NCBI RefSeq assembly: GCF_029689945.1
Contig: NZ_CP121451.1
Location: 3,348,001-3,412,000 of the forward strand
DNA: 64,000 nt
Direction of reading: 5' to 3'
Origin: Paenibacillus amylolyticus
GTDB lineage: Bacteria > Bacillota > Bacilli > Paenibacillales > Paenibacillaceae
Below, in pieces: positions 20,310 through 29,601 of this stretch. The notes under the pieces are model-generated. The model had not been told where the DNA came from and did not search any database. It saw nothing but the letters and a program-made list of their open reading frames with translations. The position numbers and the translations under genes are program-made. How positions within the stretch are numbered: the first letter of the stretch is position 1; each line of letters starts with the position of its first letter.

Positions 20310-20371
20310 CGTTACGTCAGCGAAAAGTTCCTGATTCCTCATGATATGTGCGTCAAGCTATAGTATAGAAA

Positions 20372-20408
20372 GAAGGCAAGTCCCGGGTAGATGGGGCTTG
20401 CCTTCTTT
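20372..20408 (+). terminator. Terminator of the polysaccharide operon
   Basis: GAAGGCAAGTCCC pairs with GGGGCTTGCCTTC around a short loop, followed by TTTG. Confidence 0.85.
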
Positions 20409-20562
20409 GATGGTGGAATTCTTTAAGGGATTTTGCAGCATGATAACGTGTAGAATATTCAAACTCAGTAGTCCACTGTAATTTAGTATAGGCGACATCT
20501 TCCACAGCGCACACAAAGCGTGGAACATGAGGCATGCTTAACGTGGCTGAATTTTATAGATT

Positions 20563-20583
20563 GGGGAGCGAGAGGTCGCTCCC
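20563..20583 (-). terminator. Hairpin directly after the AraC gene stop
   Basis: On the minus strand GGGAGCG-ACCTCT-CGCTCCC starts right after the stop codon. The following T-run is poor (AATCTATAAAATT), so this is a weak terminator candidate. The remaining 20409-20562 shows no gene. Confidence 0.45.
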
Positions 20584-21456
20584 TTATTCTTTTGTGCTCT
20601 CCGCTGTACGATAGCGATTGGGTGGCAAACCGACTTGCTTTTTGAACGCTTTGGAGAAAGAGAACAAGTCGGGATAACCCACGGAATGAGCCACTTCGGT
20701 TAAGCTTAGCTGCGTCTGCACGAGCAGACGTTTGGCCTGATTCATCTTTAATTGCTGAATGTATTGCACGGGGGACAGACCATAGGCTTTGCGGAATTGT
20801 TTGGCAAAATGAGTCCGATCCACACCCGCATGAGCAGACACACCTTCTACGGAGATGCCTCCTGCAAAATGAATGTCCATGTATTCCTTGCCTTTCTGAA
20901 GCCAGGGCGTGGCCGAATCTGGTTGCAACCCTTTGGTTGCAGGGGAACGGGCTATCCGGTCAAAAAGACTTAGAAACCGGGTGAGTCGTCCCAGATCGCT
21001 CGCTCCATCCTGCGGTTTACGAACATCCTCCATGAACGAGCGCATGGCACTTGCAGTCTCGGGTGTTAATACACCTGAACGGTACGGTGAGTCGGGTGTA
21101 AGTCCGATTCGAAACAACAGTTCGGCTGCGTATGCGCCGTCAAATGCAATAAATATTTTCTGCAATGTATGCTCCGGGTCAGTCCAGTACTCATGCGTAA
21201 CATGGGGAAACAGACAAAATGCATCCCTGGCACGAAGAGGATGACGCTGTCCATCCTGTATGAATGTACCTTCCCCCTCCAGCACAAACAGTAAATAATG
21301 ATAAGGTGTGGTACGCGGGCCAATATGATAGTTGGTCTTGGCTATATTACGGCCAATGCGAATCGGCCAGGCGCCACCAGCTTTCTCGAATTCAGATGGA
21401 GTGAAGAAAATAATATCCAAAAACTCATGGTGGTCCTCCTTCATGCTCTCGATCAT
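20584..21456 (-). CDS. AraC-family transcription regulator
   Basis: About 290 residues. An N-terminal cupin-like sensing domain (HYLLFVLEGEGTFIQDGQRHPLRARDAFCLFP) is followed by two helix-turn-helix units (about 190-285: ISVEGVSAHAGVDRTHFAKQFRKAYG; LSLTEVAHSVGYPDLFSFSKAFKKQVG). ATG 21456 is chosen because AGAGGTG lies six bases upstream. It is divergent from the monooxygenase and ABC genes, and it is the natural candidate to control them in response to a sugar-like ligand. Confidence 0.88.
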   Translation of the reverse strand: MIESMKEDHHEFLDIIFFTPSEFEKAGGAWPIRIGRNIAKTNYHIGPRTTPYHYLLFVLEGEGTFIQDGQRHPLRARDAFCLFPHVTHEYWTDPEHTLQKIFIAFDGAYAAELLFRIGLTPDSPYRSGVLTPETASAMRSFMEDVRKPQDGASDLGRLTRFLSLFDRIARSPATKGLQPDSATPWLQKGKEYMDIHFAGGISVEGVSAHAGVDRTHFAKQFRKAYGLSPVQYIQQLKMNQAKRLLVQTQLSLTEVAHSVGYPDLFSFSKAFKKQVGLPPNRYRTAESTKE

Positions 21457-21520
21457 CAGGAACACCTCTTTAATGTATATAAGTATCGTTTGTAAATCCT
21501 AAAAGTTTCACTTATAACCT

Positions 21521-21550
21521 ATTATACAGGTGGGTTTTATACATATTCAA
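21521..21550 (-). promoter_or_regulatory. Promoter of the araC-type gene
   Basis: On the minus strand TTGAAT and TATAAT are separated by 18 bases, about 65 bases before the gene start. Confidence 0.6.
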
Positions 21551-21726
21551 GATCAGCAAGACCTAAATCGGAGAAAAGACCACAAAATGACAAAATGAAA
21601 TTGCCGCGAAATGACATTGATCACAGACAAATCAATTGATATGATGTCCATACCTATTAAACCAAGTTAATTAATCGGCATTTGGATAAGTGTTTTGAAA
21701 ATGAATTAGAAATTAGGCGCACTTTA

Positions 21727-21951
21727 AAAATAAGTTTCAAGAGATGCCAACGTAGTGGAGGGGACGAAATCGATTCTGAAGAAGCGAAGCGGTCGCCTGA
21801 AAGCTTTCTGAAAGAAAGCTACATCGGAAGCATAAGCTATCCTTGAATTTTTACCTTTAAAAAGGAGAATCAAAAAAAATCGAGGATAACAGTGATCGTA
21901 AGAACGATTCGTAACCGGAACGATCAAGTGGCAGAACAGTGAAACTATTTT
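21727..21951 (+). repeat. Dispersed palindromic element, copy C (one inner module, most diverged)
   Basis: 225 bp with ends AAAATAAGTTTCA and TGAAACTATTTT, unlike the other copies in sequence but still inverted. It contains one AAGCTTTCTG-AAAGAAAGCT module and the central stem TATCCTTGA..TCGAGGATA, where changes on one arm are matched on the other. It fills most of the space before the monooxygenase gene; 21551-21726 shows nothing else. Confidence 0.8.
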
Positions 21952-21984
21952 CAACATGGGACTTTATTTATGTCATAGAAGGGA

Positions 21985-23196
21985 TTGACTTTTGTGAGCG
22001 AACAGGAAGATATGAAGTTTGGATGGTTTTTGCCTACAGCAGGGGATGGTAAGTATGTGGGAGTTGCCCCGGAGCGAGAGCCAAGTTTGGATTATCTGAT
22101 CGATGTGGCACAGACGGCGGAGAAGGCAGGATTCGAATTCGTACTGATTCCTACAGGGGGAGCCTGTCTGGACGCATGGGTGGTTGGCTCAGCTGTGATG
22201 AGTCACACGAAGACACTGCGTCCCCTTGTTGCCATTCGCCCGGGTTTGGTTACACCGGTACTTGCTGCACGCATGGGAGCGGCCCTGGATCAGCTATCTG
22301 GTGGTCGTGCCATGATCAATGTGGTGACAGGCAGTTCTGTCCGCGATCTGGAGGAACTTGGCGATCCACTCGCACATGCACATGATGAACGGTATGTGCG
22401 GGCGAGCGAGTATATGGAAGTGATGAAGCGTTCATGGACGCAATCGACGGGACTGAATCTGACAGAGTTTGCTGGAACTGGGTCGAACTCTGGCACAGAC
22501 GCAACCAGCAATCCCAATCCTGAATTTAACGGCCAGTATTACAACTTCAAAGGACCGGTAGGCATGCCGGAGACGGTACAAAATCCGCATCCACCGTTTT
22601 ATCTGGGAGGCAGTTCACCAATTGCCAAGAAGGTGGCCGTTGAGCATGCGGATACGTTCCTCATGTGGGGCGAGCCTCATGACTGGATTCAGGAGCAGAT
22701 CGAAGAGATTGAGGTCATTCGTCAGCAGGTGAAAGAGGAAACGGGACAAGATCGTCAGCTCCGTTACGGCATGCGTGCTCAAGTCCTCATTCGGGATACC
22801 GAAGAAGAAGCGTGGGCAGCTGCTTGGGAGATTATTAGCAAAGTACCACCAGAAGCGATTGAGAAAGCCAAAGCCGCTTTTGCCGAGACGGATGCAACCA
22901 ACCAACGCAGACAGAATGAGCTACGGGAACTGTCCGAGAAGCAGCAGTTTGTCGTAGGTCCCAACCTGTGGACAGGCTTGTCCGTTGTGCGTTCCGGCGG
23001 TGCAATCCTGATTGTGGGTACAGCCGAACAGGTCGCAGAGCGCTTGATGGAATATGGAGATCTGGGTGTTACGACCTTCATTCTATCCGGTTATCCGCAT
23101 CTGGAAGAGGCCGAAATCTTCGGCCGGACCGTGATGCCCATCATTCGTGAGAAATGGAAAACAAGACAGAAGCAGCATTCATTTACTACTAACTAA
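21985..23196 (+). CDS. SsuD-like FMNH2-dependent sulfonate monooxygenase (luciferase family)
   Basis: Up to 403 residues, close to SsuD (about 380). The opening FGWFLPTAGDGKYVG, GFEFVLIPTGGACLDAWV, AIRPGLVTPVLAARMGAALD, GGRAMINVVTGSS and a late ILSGYPHLEEAE are the SsuD-type bacterial luciferase pattern. Such enzymes use reduced flavin and O2 to cleave C-S bonds of sulfonates to sulfite and an aldehyde. No flavin reductase gene is adjacent. The start is uncertain: TTG 21985, GTG 21994 (AAGGG nine bases upstream) or ATG 22012. Downstream genes encode a sugar-type ABC importer rather than SsuABC, which hints at a sulfonated sugar as substrate. Confidence 0.82.
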   Translation: MTFVSEQEDMKFGWFLPTAGDGKYVGVAPEREPSLDYLIDVAQTAEKAGFEFVLIPTGGACLDAWVVGSAVMSHTKTLRPLVAIRPGLVTPVLAARMGAALDQLSGGRAMINVVTGSSVRDLEELGDPLAHAHDERYVRASEYMEVMKRSWTQSTGLNLTEFAGTGSNSGTDATSNPNPEFNGQYYNFKGPVGMPETVQNPHPPFYLGGSSPIAKKVAVEHADTFLMWGEPHDWIQEQIEEIEVIRQQVKEETGQDRQLRYGMRAQVLIRDTEEEAWAAAWEIISKVPPEAIEKAKAAFAETDATNQRRQNELRELSEKQQFVVGPNLWTGLSVVRSGGAILIVGTAEQVAERLMEYGDLGVTTFILSGYPHLEEAEIFGRTVMPIIREKWKTRQKQHSFTTN

Positions 23197-23235
23197 GTTA
23201 CTGTTACTACTAACTAAATAGGTTCAACTAATCTT

Positions 23236-23426
23236 TTTATACGAAAACGGAGAGGACAGAAATAACGTGAAGAAGCGAAGCGTTCGCCTGAAAGCTTTCT
23301 GGAAGAAAGCTACATCGGAAGCATACGCTATCCCCGGATTTTTCCCTTTATAAAAGGGAATCAAATAAATCTGGGGATAACAGCGATCGGAAGGTTATTC
23401 TGTCATCGGAGTGCGTTCAGTATAAA
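23236..23426 (+). repeat. Dispersed palindromic element, copy D (one inner module)
   Basis: 191 bp between TTTATAC (23236-23242) and GTATAAA (23420-23426). The C-to-T change in one end relative to copy B is matched by G-to-A in the other. It holds GACAGAA/TTCTGTC arms, one AAAGCTTTCTGG module, the stem TATCCCCGGAT/ATCTGGGGATA and the CAGCGATCGG tail. It lies between the monooxygenase and the binding-protein gene. Confidence 0.88.
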
Positions 23427-23471
23427 CATTCTTTAGTTAACAAATCAATCAACCTCAGGAGGTCGTCTTTC

Positions 23472-24746
23472 ATGAAAAAAAATAAAAAATTAATCCTGCC
23501 GCTCGTCAGTATGCTGGTGATGTCCATCCTGTTGTCAGCTTGCGGCGGTGGGGATAACGCGTCCTCTGGAGATAACGGCTCTTCGGGTTCAGGCAAGGTT
23601 ACGATCAGCTTCATGCACTGGCGTGGTGAAGATGTGGAAGCACTGAACAAGAGCATTGACGCATTTGAAAAAGAAAATCCGAACATCCACGTGGAGATGC
23701 AGACACTGCCCTCCGATCAATATCAGTCCACTGTACAATCCAAAATCAGTGACGGTTCGGTAGGAGATGTATTTGCTTCCTTCCCGGGTGCACAATTCGA
23801 AGCCTTCACCAAGGCGGGACTGTTCACGGACCTGAGCGGATCATCGTTCCTGTCGGCTTACAATCCGAAGCTGATTGAAGCAGGACAGCACGATGGCAAG
23901 CAATATGCAATCCCGTATCAACTCGTATATAACGATCCCATCTATAATGTAAAATTGTTTGAAAAATACGGCTTGACGCCACCAACCGATTGGGAAGGCT
24001 TCCTGGCCCTTTGCCAGAAGCTGAAAGACAATGGCATCATTCCGATTGCTTTTGCCGGAGCGGACATTGGCCCAGGGCAATTCATGAATACTATGGTGAT
24101 GAACAATGCACCGAGTGACGACATTTTTACCAAAGTAGAAGCGGGCGAAGCCAAACTCACAGATGAGTTCTGGGTGAAAACATTGACACAAATCAAGGAA
24201 CTGAACGATAAAGGTTACTTCCAGCAGGATGCATTGGGAACGAAGGACCCTGCGGCTGGCGCATTATTCATTCAAGAAAAAGCAGCAATGCTGGCAAGTG
24301 GATCATATCAATTGGCTCAGAACAAGCAGCAGAATCCAAATTTGGAGCAAAAACTGCTTGCGCCAATTACGGTAAGTGCAGATCAAGCGAAGTATGAAGG
24401 GGTGCATACGACCACATTCATGCTCGCAGTGAACAGCAAGTCGAAACATCCGGAAGAAGCGAAGAAGTTCATCGAATTCCTGAGTAATCCCGAAGTAGCG
24501 AGCGAATACGCCAACCAGACGGGACAGAATGTAACGGTGAATGATGTGAAGTACGATACGCCTGAGCTTCAGGTAGCCGGAGAATGGGCAAGCAAAAAGA
24601 CCGTGTTCCAGCCACGGTTCACCATCCTGAACGGAGACAATCAAAAAGCAGTAACCAACTCCATTCAGGCCGTGCTGAGCGGAACTTCTCCAGAAGAAGC
24701 AGCACAGCAGGCACAAGCGATCATTGATCAGCATATCGGGAAATAA
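23472..24746 (+). CDS. Extracellular solute-binding lipoprotein, sugar ABC transporter (family 1)
   Basis: 424 residues with a lipoprotein signal (SMLVMSILLSACGGG, lipid on the Cys), a Gly/Ser linker and a family-1 binding-protein body (ISFMHWRGEDVEALNKSIDAFEKENPNI; AIPYQLVYNDPIYN; NSKSKHPEEAKKFIEFLSNPE). ATG 23472 is behind CAGGAGG. It captures a sugar or glycoside for the two permeases encoded next. The substrate is not readable from the sequence; the SsuD-like neighbour makes a sulfosugar worth testing. Confidence 0.92.
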   Translation: MKKNKKLILPLVSMLVMSILLSACGGGDNASSGDNGSSGSGKVTISFMHWRGEDVEALNKSIDAFEKENPNIHVEMQTLPSDQYQSTVQSKISDGSVGDVFASFPGAQFEAFTKAGLFTDLSGSSFLSAYNPKLIEAGQHDGKQYAIPYQLVYNDPIYNVKLFEKYGLTPPTDWEGFLALCQKLKDNGIIPIAFAGADIGPGQFMNTMVMNNAPSDDIFTKVEAGEAKLTDEFWVKTLTQIKELNDKGYFQQDALGTKDPAAGALFIQEKAAMLASGSYQLAQNKQQNPNLEQKLLAPITVSADQAKYEGVHTTTFMLAVNSKSKHPEEAKKFIEFLSNPEVASEYANQTGQNVTVNDVKYDTPELQVAGEWASKKTVFQPRFTILNGDNQKAVTNSIQAVLSGTSPEEAAQQAQAIIDQHIGK

Positions 24747-24749
24747 ACG

Positions 24750-25622
24750 ATGAAGAATCGTATTCAGCTATCCCTGTTTTTGTTACCCGGGTTGCTGCTG
24801 TACGTGGCACTGTTCGTATTTCCTACATTGACGGGGCTGTTCTACTCCTTTACGGATTGGGACGGGGTATCCCCGTCGTATGCATTTGTAGGGCTGGATA
24901 ATTACAAGGACAGTCTCAGCAGCATCGTATTTCGCAAAGCCTTTGGCAATAATGTGGAGTTCATGTTAACGGTTGTAATTGCACAAACCTTTATTTCACT
25001 TGTTCTGGCATTGCTCCTGGTGCGTAATACCAAGACACGTATTGTGCTTCGGGCATTGTATTTCCTGCCTGCGATTCTGTCTTCCGTATCAGTCGGGCTG
25101 ATCTGGGCGTTCATGTATGATCCATCCATTGGATTGATCAACTATGGATTGAATGAGGCGGGAATGAGCAGCATGGCCCGTAACTGGATTGGTGATCCGA
25201 AGATCGCCATCTATTCCATCGCTGCGGTCCAAGTCTGGGCCCATGCGGGCCAGATGATGATTGTATTCATCGCAGGTCTGCAAGGCATCCCGGCAGAACT
25301 GTATGAAGCGGCTCGCATGGACGGCGGCAGCAAATGGCAGGTATTCCGTACCGTGACCTGGCCACTGCTGGCGCCTTCGGCAACGATTGTTGTGGCCTAT
25401 ACGACGATTCAGTCGTTCAAGGCATTTGACCTCATTTTCACCATGACGGACGGAGGCCCGAATTACGCAACTGAAATTTTGACAACCTATATCTATCATA
25501 CCGCCTTTGGCAGCTACTCATTTGGTCTGGCTTCTGCTGGTTCAATGATCTTCCTGGTGTTGCTCGCGCTCTTGACACTGTTGCAGTTCAAGGCACTACG
25601 TGCCGACCGGGTAAGCTATTGA
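24750..25622 (+). CDS. ABC transporter permease, MalF/UgpA type
   Basis: 290 residues, six membrane helices, starting three bases after the binding-protein stop. The EAA loop reads YEAARMDGGSKWQVFRTVTWPLLAPS, where the ATPase docks. No ATPase gene lies in the locus, so a shared MsmX-type ATPase encoded elsewhere is expected, as is common for carbohydrate importers in Bacillales. Confidence 0.93.
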   Translation: MKNRIQLSLFLLPGLLLYVALFVFPTLTGLFYSFTDWDGVSPSYAFVGLDNYKDSLSSIVFRKAFGNNVEFMLTVVIAQTFISLVLALLLVRNTKTRIVLRALYFLPAILSSVSVGLIWAFMYDPSIGLINYGLNEAGMSSMARNWIGDPKIAIYSIAAVQVWAHAGQMMIVFIAGLQGIPAELYEAARMDGGSKWQVFRTVTWPLLAPSATIVVAYTTIQSFKAFDLIFTMTDGGPNYATEILTTYIYHTAFGSYSFGLASAGSMIFLVLLALLTLLQFKALRADRVSY

Positions 25623-25671
25623 GGTTGATGTTGGAGCATTCATCCTGCAACCGGGGCAGAAGGGAGTTCAC

Positions 25672-26487
25672 ATGTTTTTAAAATGGTTCAATCGCCTGAT
25701 CCTATTGGTGTACGCGCTACTGATCCTGGTGCCGCTATACTTTGTATTCGTATCTTCGTTCAAAACAAGCAGCAACTTCTTCATCAGTCCATTCAGCTGG
25801 CCGGACCCGTTTACGTGGGATAACATCACGGGCATGTTCCGCAACCAGCCGATGTGGCAATACTTCGGGAACAGTCTGGTCGTGACGCTCGGTACGGTCG
25901 CTATTGAATTAGTGCTGAGCAGCATGATTGCTTACGCCATTGTCCGCTGGGGCGGAAGTGTAGGTAAAATCGTGTTTGCTCTGTTCGTAGCTGGTCTGAT
26001 CGTTCCTTCCCAGGTGAGTATGCTGCCGATCTATTCCCTTACACGTACCCTTGGATGGTCGGATAGTCTGACGGGATTGATCGTCGTATCCGCGGCAATG
26101 CTGATGCCTGTCTCTGTGTTCATGCTGACAGGTTTCATGCGTATGCTCAATTCGGAGATTCTGGAAGCGGGCAGTATGGATGGAGCAAATGAATGGAGAC
26201 TCTATACGCGGATTGCACTGCCACTGGCTGCACCTTCGCTGGCGGCAACGGCTACGTTCCTGCTTGTCATGGTCTGGAATGATCTGCTTATTCCAATGTT
26301 AATGCTCAGCAGTAAGTCCAAGCTAACGTTACCGCTTGCGCTCATGCAGTTCCGTGGGGAATACGTGACGAACTATCCGATGATGCTTACAGGTGTGCTG
26401 GTAACCGCCATTCCGATGATCGTGTTGTTCCTTCTACTCCAGCGATACTTTGTCGCAGGTCTGACAGCGGGTTCACTCAAGGGGTGA
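25672..26487 (+). CDS. ABC transporter permease, MalG/UgpE type
   Basis: 271 residues, six membrane helices, with EAA loop LEAGSMDGANEWRLYTRIALPLAAPS. ATG 25672 follows AAGGGAG. It is the partner of the preceding permease; the pair forms the channel for the sugar-binding lipoprotein. Confidence 0.93.
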   Translation: MFLKWFNRLILLVYALLILVPLYFVFVSSFKTSSNFFISPFSWPDPFTWDNITGMFRNQPMWQYFGNSLVVTLGTVAIELVLSSMIAYAIVRWGGSVGKIVFALFVAGLIVPSQVSMLPIYSLTRTLGWSDSLTGLIVVSAAMLMPVSVFMLTGFMRMLNSEILEAGSMDGANEWRLYTRIALPLAAPSLAATATFLLVMVWNDLLIPMLMLSSKSKLTLPLALMQFRGEYVTNYPMMLTGVLVTAIPMIVLFLLLQRYFVAGLTAGSLKG

Positions 26488-26557
26488 GGTATCGCAGAAA
26501 TCGGAAGGAAAAGCTTATTTTGCATTGATTTCTGGAGCATTCTGCATAATAATGATC

Positions 26558-26576
26558 TAGTGTCAGAATGACTACA
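26558..26576 (+). promoter_or_regulatory. Imperfect inverted repeat at the niaP-like promoter, possible NiaR operator
   Basis: TAGTGTCAGAATGACTACA lies just after a TAATAATGAT -10-like sequence. TAG.GTCA and TGAC.A halves face each other. NiaR represses niacin transport genes in Bacillales through TGTCA-containing palindromes; this assignment is a guess from gene context. Confidence 0.35.
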
Positions 26577-26599
26577 TAGAGATCAAGGGAGCTATAGTG

Positions 26600-27816
26600 A
26601 TGAGCAAACTGGAAGTTTTGCGGAATCCCAAGCAGCGCAAGCTGCTGTTTAGTGCCGGCATGAGCTGGCTGTTTGATGCGATGGAAGTTGGGATGATCTC
26701 CTTTATCGTGGCTGCACTCGCCAAGGAATGGAGTCTTAGTCCCGGACAAGTCGGGTACTTACGAGTATTAACTCGATTGGTATGGCACTCGGTGCTTTAC
26801 TCGCAGGTGCACTTGCGGACCGTTTTGGACGAAAGGCCATCCTGATGTGGACCCTGCTTATATTTACAATTGCAAGCGGTCTATCTGCATTGGCGACTGG
26901 ATTCGCCGTGTTGTGTGCACTGCGTCTGGTTGCAGGTATCGGACTTGGTGGGGAGTTGCCTGTAGCATCCACACTGGTATCGGAGTCGATGCCTACTGCG
27001 GAACGGGGACGTGCCGTTGTATTGTTGGAAAGTTTCTGGGCTGGGGGCTGGATCGTATCGGCGCTAATTGCCAACTTTGTCATCCCGGAGTATGGATGGA
27101 GAATTGCCTTTGCCATCGGTGCACTTCCGGCGTTCTATGCACTGTATCTGCGTCGTGCCATTCAGGACCCGCCGCGGTACAAGAATCATACGAAGCTTCA
27201 TAAAATCACGTTCCGTGAGAAAGTGGCTACCGTCTGGTCAGCACCACATCGCCGTACAACGTTGATGCTCTGGATTTTGTGGTTTACCGTCATTTTCTCT
27301 TATTATGGCATGTTCCTATGGTTGCCATCGGTTGTGATGGCGAAAGGCTTTACGTTGGTTAAAAGCTTCCAGTACGTGCTGATTATGACGATCGCACAGT
27401 TGCCAGGTTACTTCACCGCCGCGTACTTCATTGAACGTTACGGTCGCAAGTTCGTACTTGTGGTGTATCTTACGTTGACTGCATGCAGTGCGATCGCGTT
27501 CGGGCTGGCTACAACGGAAGCGACGATCCTGGCCGCAGGAATCTGTCTGTCCTTCTTCAATCTGGGAGCCTGGGGTGGTCTGTACGCCTACAGCCCGGAA
27601 TTGTATCCGACTTCTGTTCGTTCGACAGGTGTTGGACTTGCGACATCCGTTGGTCGGATCGGTGGCGTACTTGCCCCACTGATGGTCGGTATGCTGGTTC
27701 AGCGTGAAGTGGCCATCAGCCTGATTTTCACCATTTTCTTCGTGACGATCCTCATTGGCGCTGCCGCTGTACTGTTCTGGGGCCGGGAAACGAAGGGGCA
27801 AGAACTCGCCGAGTAA
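26600..27816 (+). CDS. niaP: MFS transporter, NiaP-like niacin permease (frameshift near 26752)
   Basis: Joined length about 405 residues, twelve membrane helices. The sequence follows B. subtilis YceI/NiaP closely as I recall it: SWLFDAMEVGMISFI, SINSIGMALGAL, GLGGELPVASTLVSES, SYYGMFLWLPSV, VLIMTIAQLPGYFTAAYFIERYGRKFV. One G missing at GGG near 26752 separates GQVG from VLTSINSIGMALG. ATG 26600 has GGGAG eight bases upstream. It imports nicotinate for NAD synthesis. It follows the sulfonate/sugar genes but has its own promoter region. Confidence 0.85.
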
Positions 27817-27903
27817 TTGTCATTATATTCAAGCGCAACTTTTGTACGGGTCTGTCTGCCTACGGAAATGGGGGCTGGATAAGCGGTACAAGGTTGATAC
27901 AAG

Positions 27904-27953
27904 AAGAGGTGTGACCCTGATACGACCATGGGCTCATGCCTCTTTTTGTTATG
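27904..27953 (+). terminator. Terminator after niaP
   Basis: AGAGG-T-GTGACCC pairs imperfectly with GGGCTCATGCCTCT, followed by TTTTTG. Confidence 0.7.
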
Positions 27954-28093
27954 TCTAAGACTCATTTTTACATGCTCCATCGGTCCGATAGACTTCATTT
28001 TTTCTATATCCTATAATGACACTCGGGATGTAGGTCCGTGAGGATTCAGGGGAAGAAGTGGGATCTGGATTCAGAAAAGTGGAGGTAAATGGC

Positions 28094-29140
28094 ATGATGA
28101 ACAAGGATAAGCAGATGGTACAGATGAATGAAAAGACTCACGCGAATAGCATAGATGGAAGCCACAATGCCGTGATTGACATGGTGCGTGAACATAAGAA
28201 TAACGACATATATGTAATGTACCGCGATGAGAACAGTCATGAACTGAGTGAGATAAACGCAGTGTATGATGTGTATGTTGTGGATGAAAGTAAACCCATG
28301 AAAGAGATGGAGGGCACCAATAATATGAATAACATGACGATTACGAAAAATATGGAGTACACAGGGAGCGAGAATGCACGGATTAGAGCTGGTAATACGA
28401 ATGAAGGATCTGATGCGTGGTCGATTGCTCACACCATGGAACCTATCACGGTCAGCCGGAAAGTCACTCATGGGAAGGGGAGAACGGCTGGCAAAAGAGC
28501 CGGGCGGGTCAGCATGCTTCTCGGTGCCTGCGCATTGACGCTGGGATTGACCGTGGCAGCGCCTTCTGCGGGAGCACAGAAGCTGGAACAAGGCGTTCGC
28601 AGTGAGCATGTGTTGCAATTGCAGGAACAATTGAGCGACCTGGGATACTTTGACGCCGGATTGACCGGGTATTACGGAAAAATCACCAAAACCGCTGTCC
28701 GCAAGTTCCAGCAAGCACAAGGACTCAGTGCAGACGGCGTTGCAGGTCCCGCGACGCTGAACAGATTGAACAAAAAGGCCAAAGCCGAAGGCGAGACATT
28801 GCGCCAGTTGGCGAAGCTGATCCATGGCGAGGCACGCGGAGAATCTTTTGAGGGACAAGTCGCTGTCGGAGCGGTTGTCATGAATCGTGTGCATTCGGAT
28901 TTATTCCCGTCATCGATCTCGAAGGTCATTTTCCAGAAAGGGCAGTTCACGGCGGTTGACGATGGGCAGTTCAATACCAAGCCGACGGCAACCTCTTATA
29001 AGGCAGCACGCAAAGCATTAAATGGCGTTGATCCAACGAATGGAGCGCTGTATTATTACAATCCGAAGATTGCCACTTCGGTATGGAGCAAGAGCAGGCC
29101 GACGCTGCTGACCATTGGGCAGCATGATTTTACGAGATGA
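28094..29140 (+). CDS. Cell-wall hydrolase with peptidoglycan-binding and SleB domains, long N-terminal extension
   Basis: ATG 28094 is preferred (GGAGG at 28081-28085), giving about 348 residues. Residues about 155-185 form a hydrophobic segment with an Ala-x-Ala-like end (LLGACALTLGLTVAAPSAGAQ), then a PG_binding_1 domain (VLQLQEQLSDLGYFDAGLTGYYGKITKTAVRKFQ) and a hydrolase_2/SleB domain (LIHGEARGESFEGQVAVGAVVMNRV with catalytic Glu). Such enzymes are lytic transglycosylases, as in spore-cortex lysis. Odd: about 135 polar, Met/Asn-rich residues precede the export signal. Either the true start is internal or the protein is a type II anchor with a cytosolic tail. Confidence 0.85.
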   Translation: MMNKDKQMVQMNEKTHANSIDGSHNAVIDMVREHKNNDIYVMYRDENSHELSEINAVYDVYVVDESKPMKEMEGTNNMNNMTITKNMEYTGSENARIRAGNTNEGSDAWSIAHTMEPITVSRKVTHGKGRTAGKRAGRVSMLLGACALTLGLTVAAPSAGAQKLEQGVRSEHVLQLQEQLSDLGYFDAGLTGYYGKITKTAVRKFQQAQGLSADGVAGPATLNRLNKKAKAEGETLRQLAKLIHGEARGESFEGQVAVGAVVMNRVHSDLFPSSISKVIFQKGQFTAVDDGQFNTKPTATSYKAARKALNGVDPTNGALYYYNPKIATSVWSKSRPTLLTIGQHDFTR

Positions 29141-29191
29141 GATAGTTTGAGTTATTAAATAGATTAAAGACATTCTTTTAGAACAACAAGG

Positions 29192-29240
29192 AACCCCGGC
29201 TGTATGCTGCTCATCTGCAGGTATGTGGTCGGGGTTTAAT
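29192..29240 (+). terminator. Probable terminator hairpin
   Basis: AACCCCGGC pairs with GTCGGGGTT around a long loop; only TTTAATCATT follows, so it is weak. Confidence 0.5.
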
Positions 29241-29277
29241 CATTATTATATTATCGTGGACAAATGGTATATTAACA

Positions 29278-29601
29278 TTGAAGCAAAAATGTAAAAATAA
29301 AGTTAGGGTGAGTAAAATAAAGTTGTTAAAGACCTCATTAATTATATTGGCACTAGTGGTCATCGCTTCTTTTACATGGTATGGCTCGTATAAGAGTGAC
29401 ATGAAGAAGCTGGAGGATGACTTGAGAACATATTTAACCGCCGACAAAGGAATAGATGGGAATACGATTATAAGCATCACCGCTCGTCGAAGCAAAATGC
29501 CGATGTATCCTGTTGTCGTCAAATTCAAGGACAATCCGCAGGAACATATCTACTATAGAGCCGATGAATGGATTCAGCTGACGCCTGATCCGAATGAATA
29601 A
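29278..29601 (+). CDS. Small membrane-anchored protein, DUF3139-like
   Basis: 107 residues from TTG 29278, or fewer from GTG 29308. A basic start, one membrane helix (LIILALVVIASFTWYGSY), then an extracytoplasmic domain of about 70 residues (DLRTYLTADKGIDGNTIISI...YPVVVKFKDNPQEHIYYR). Size and layout resemble the DUF3139 family. No function is known to me, and there is no strong ribosome site to fix the start. Confidence 0.6.
   Translation: MKQKCKNKVRVSKIKLLKTSLIILALVVIASFTWYGSYKSDMKKLEDDLRTYLTADKGIDGNTIISITARRSKMPMYPVVVKFKDNPQEHIYYRADEWIQLTPDPNE

Noticed and set aside
19326..20342. 338-codon open frame on the minus strand
   Set aside because: Antisense to the anchored TIM-barrel gene, which has a ribosome site, membrane helix and operon context.
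21457..21984. S-box or other sulfur riboswitch before the SsuD-like gene
   Set aside because: The region is explained by the AraC promoter and repeat copy C; no riboswitch core was recognised.
28046..28894. 282-codon His-rich open frame on the minus strand
   Set aside because: Antisense to the SleB-like gene; the His content mirrors Met/Asn codons of the real gene.
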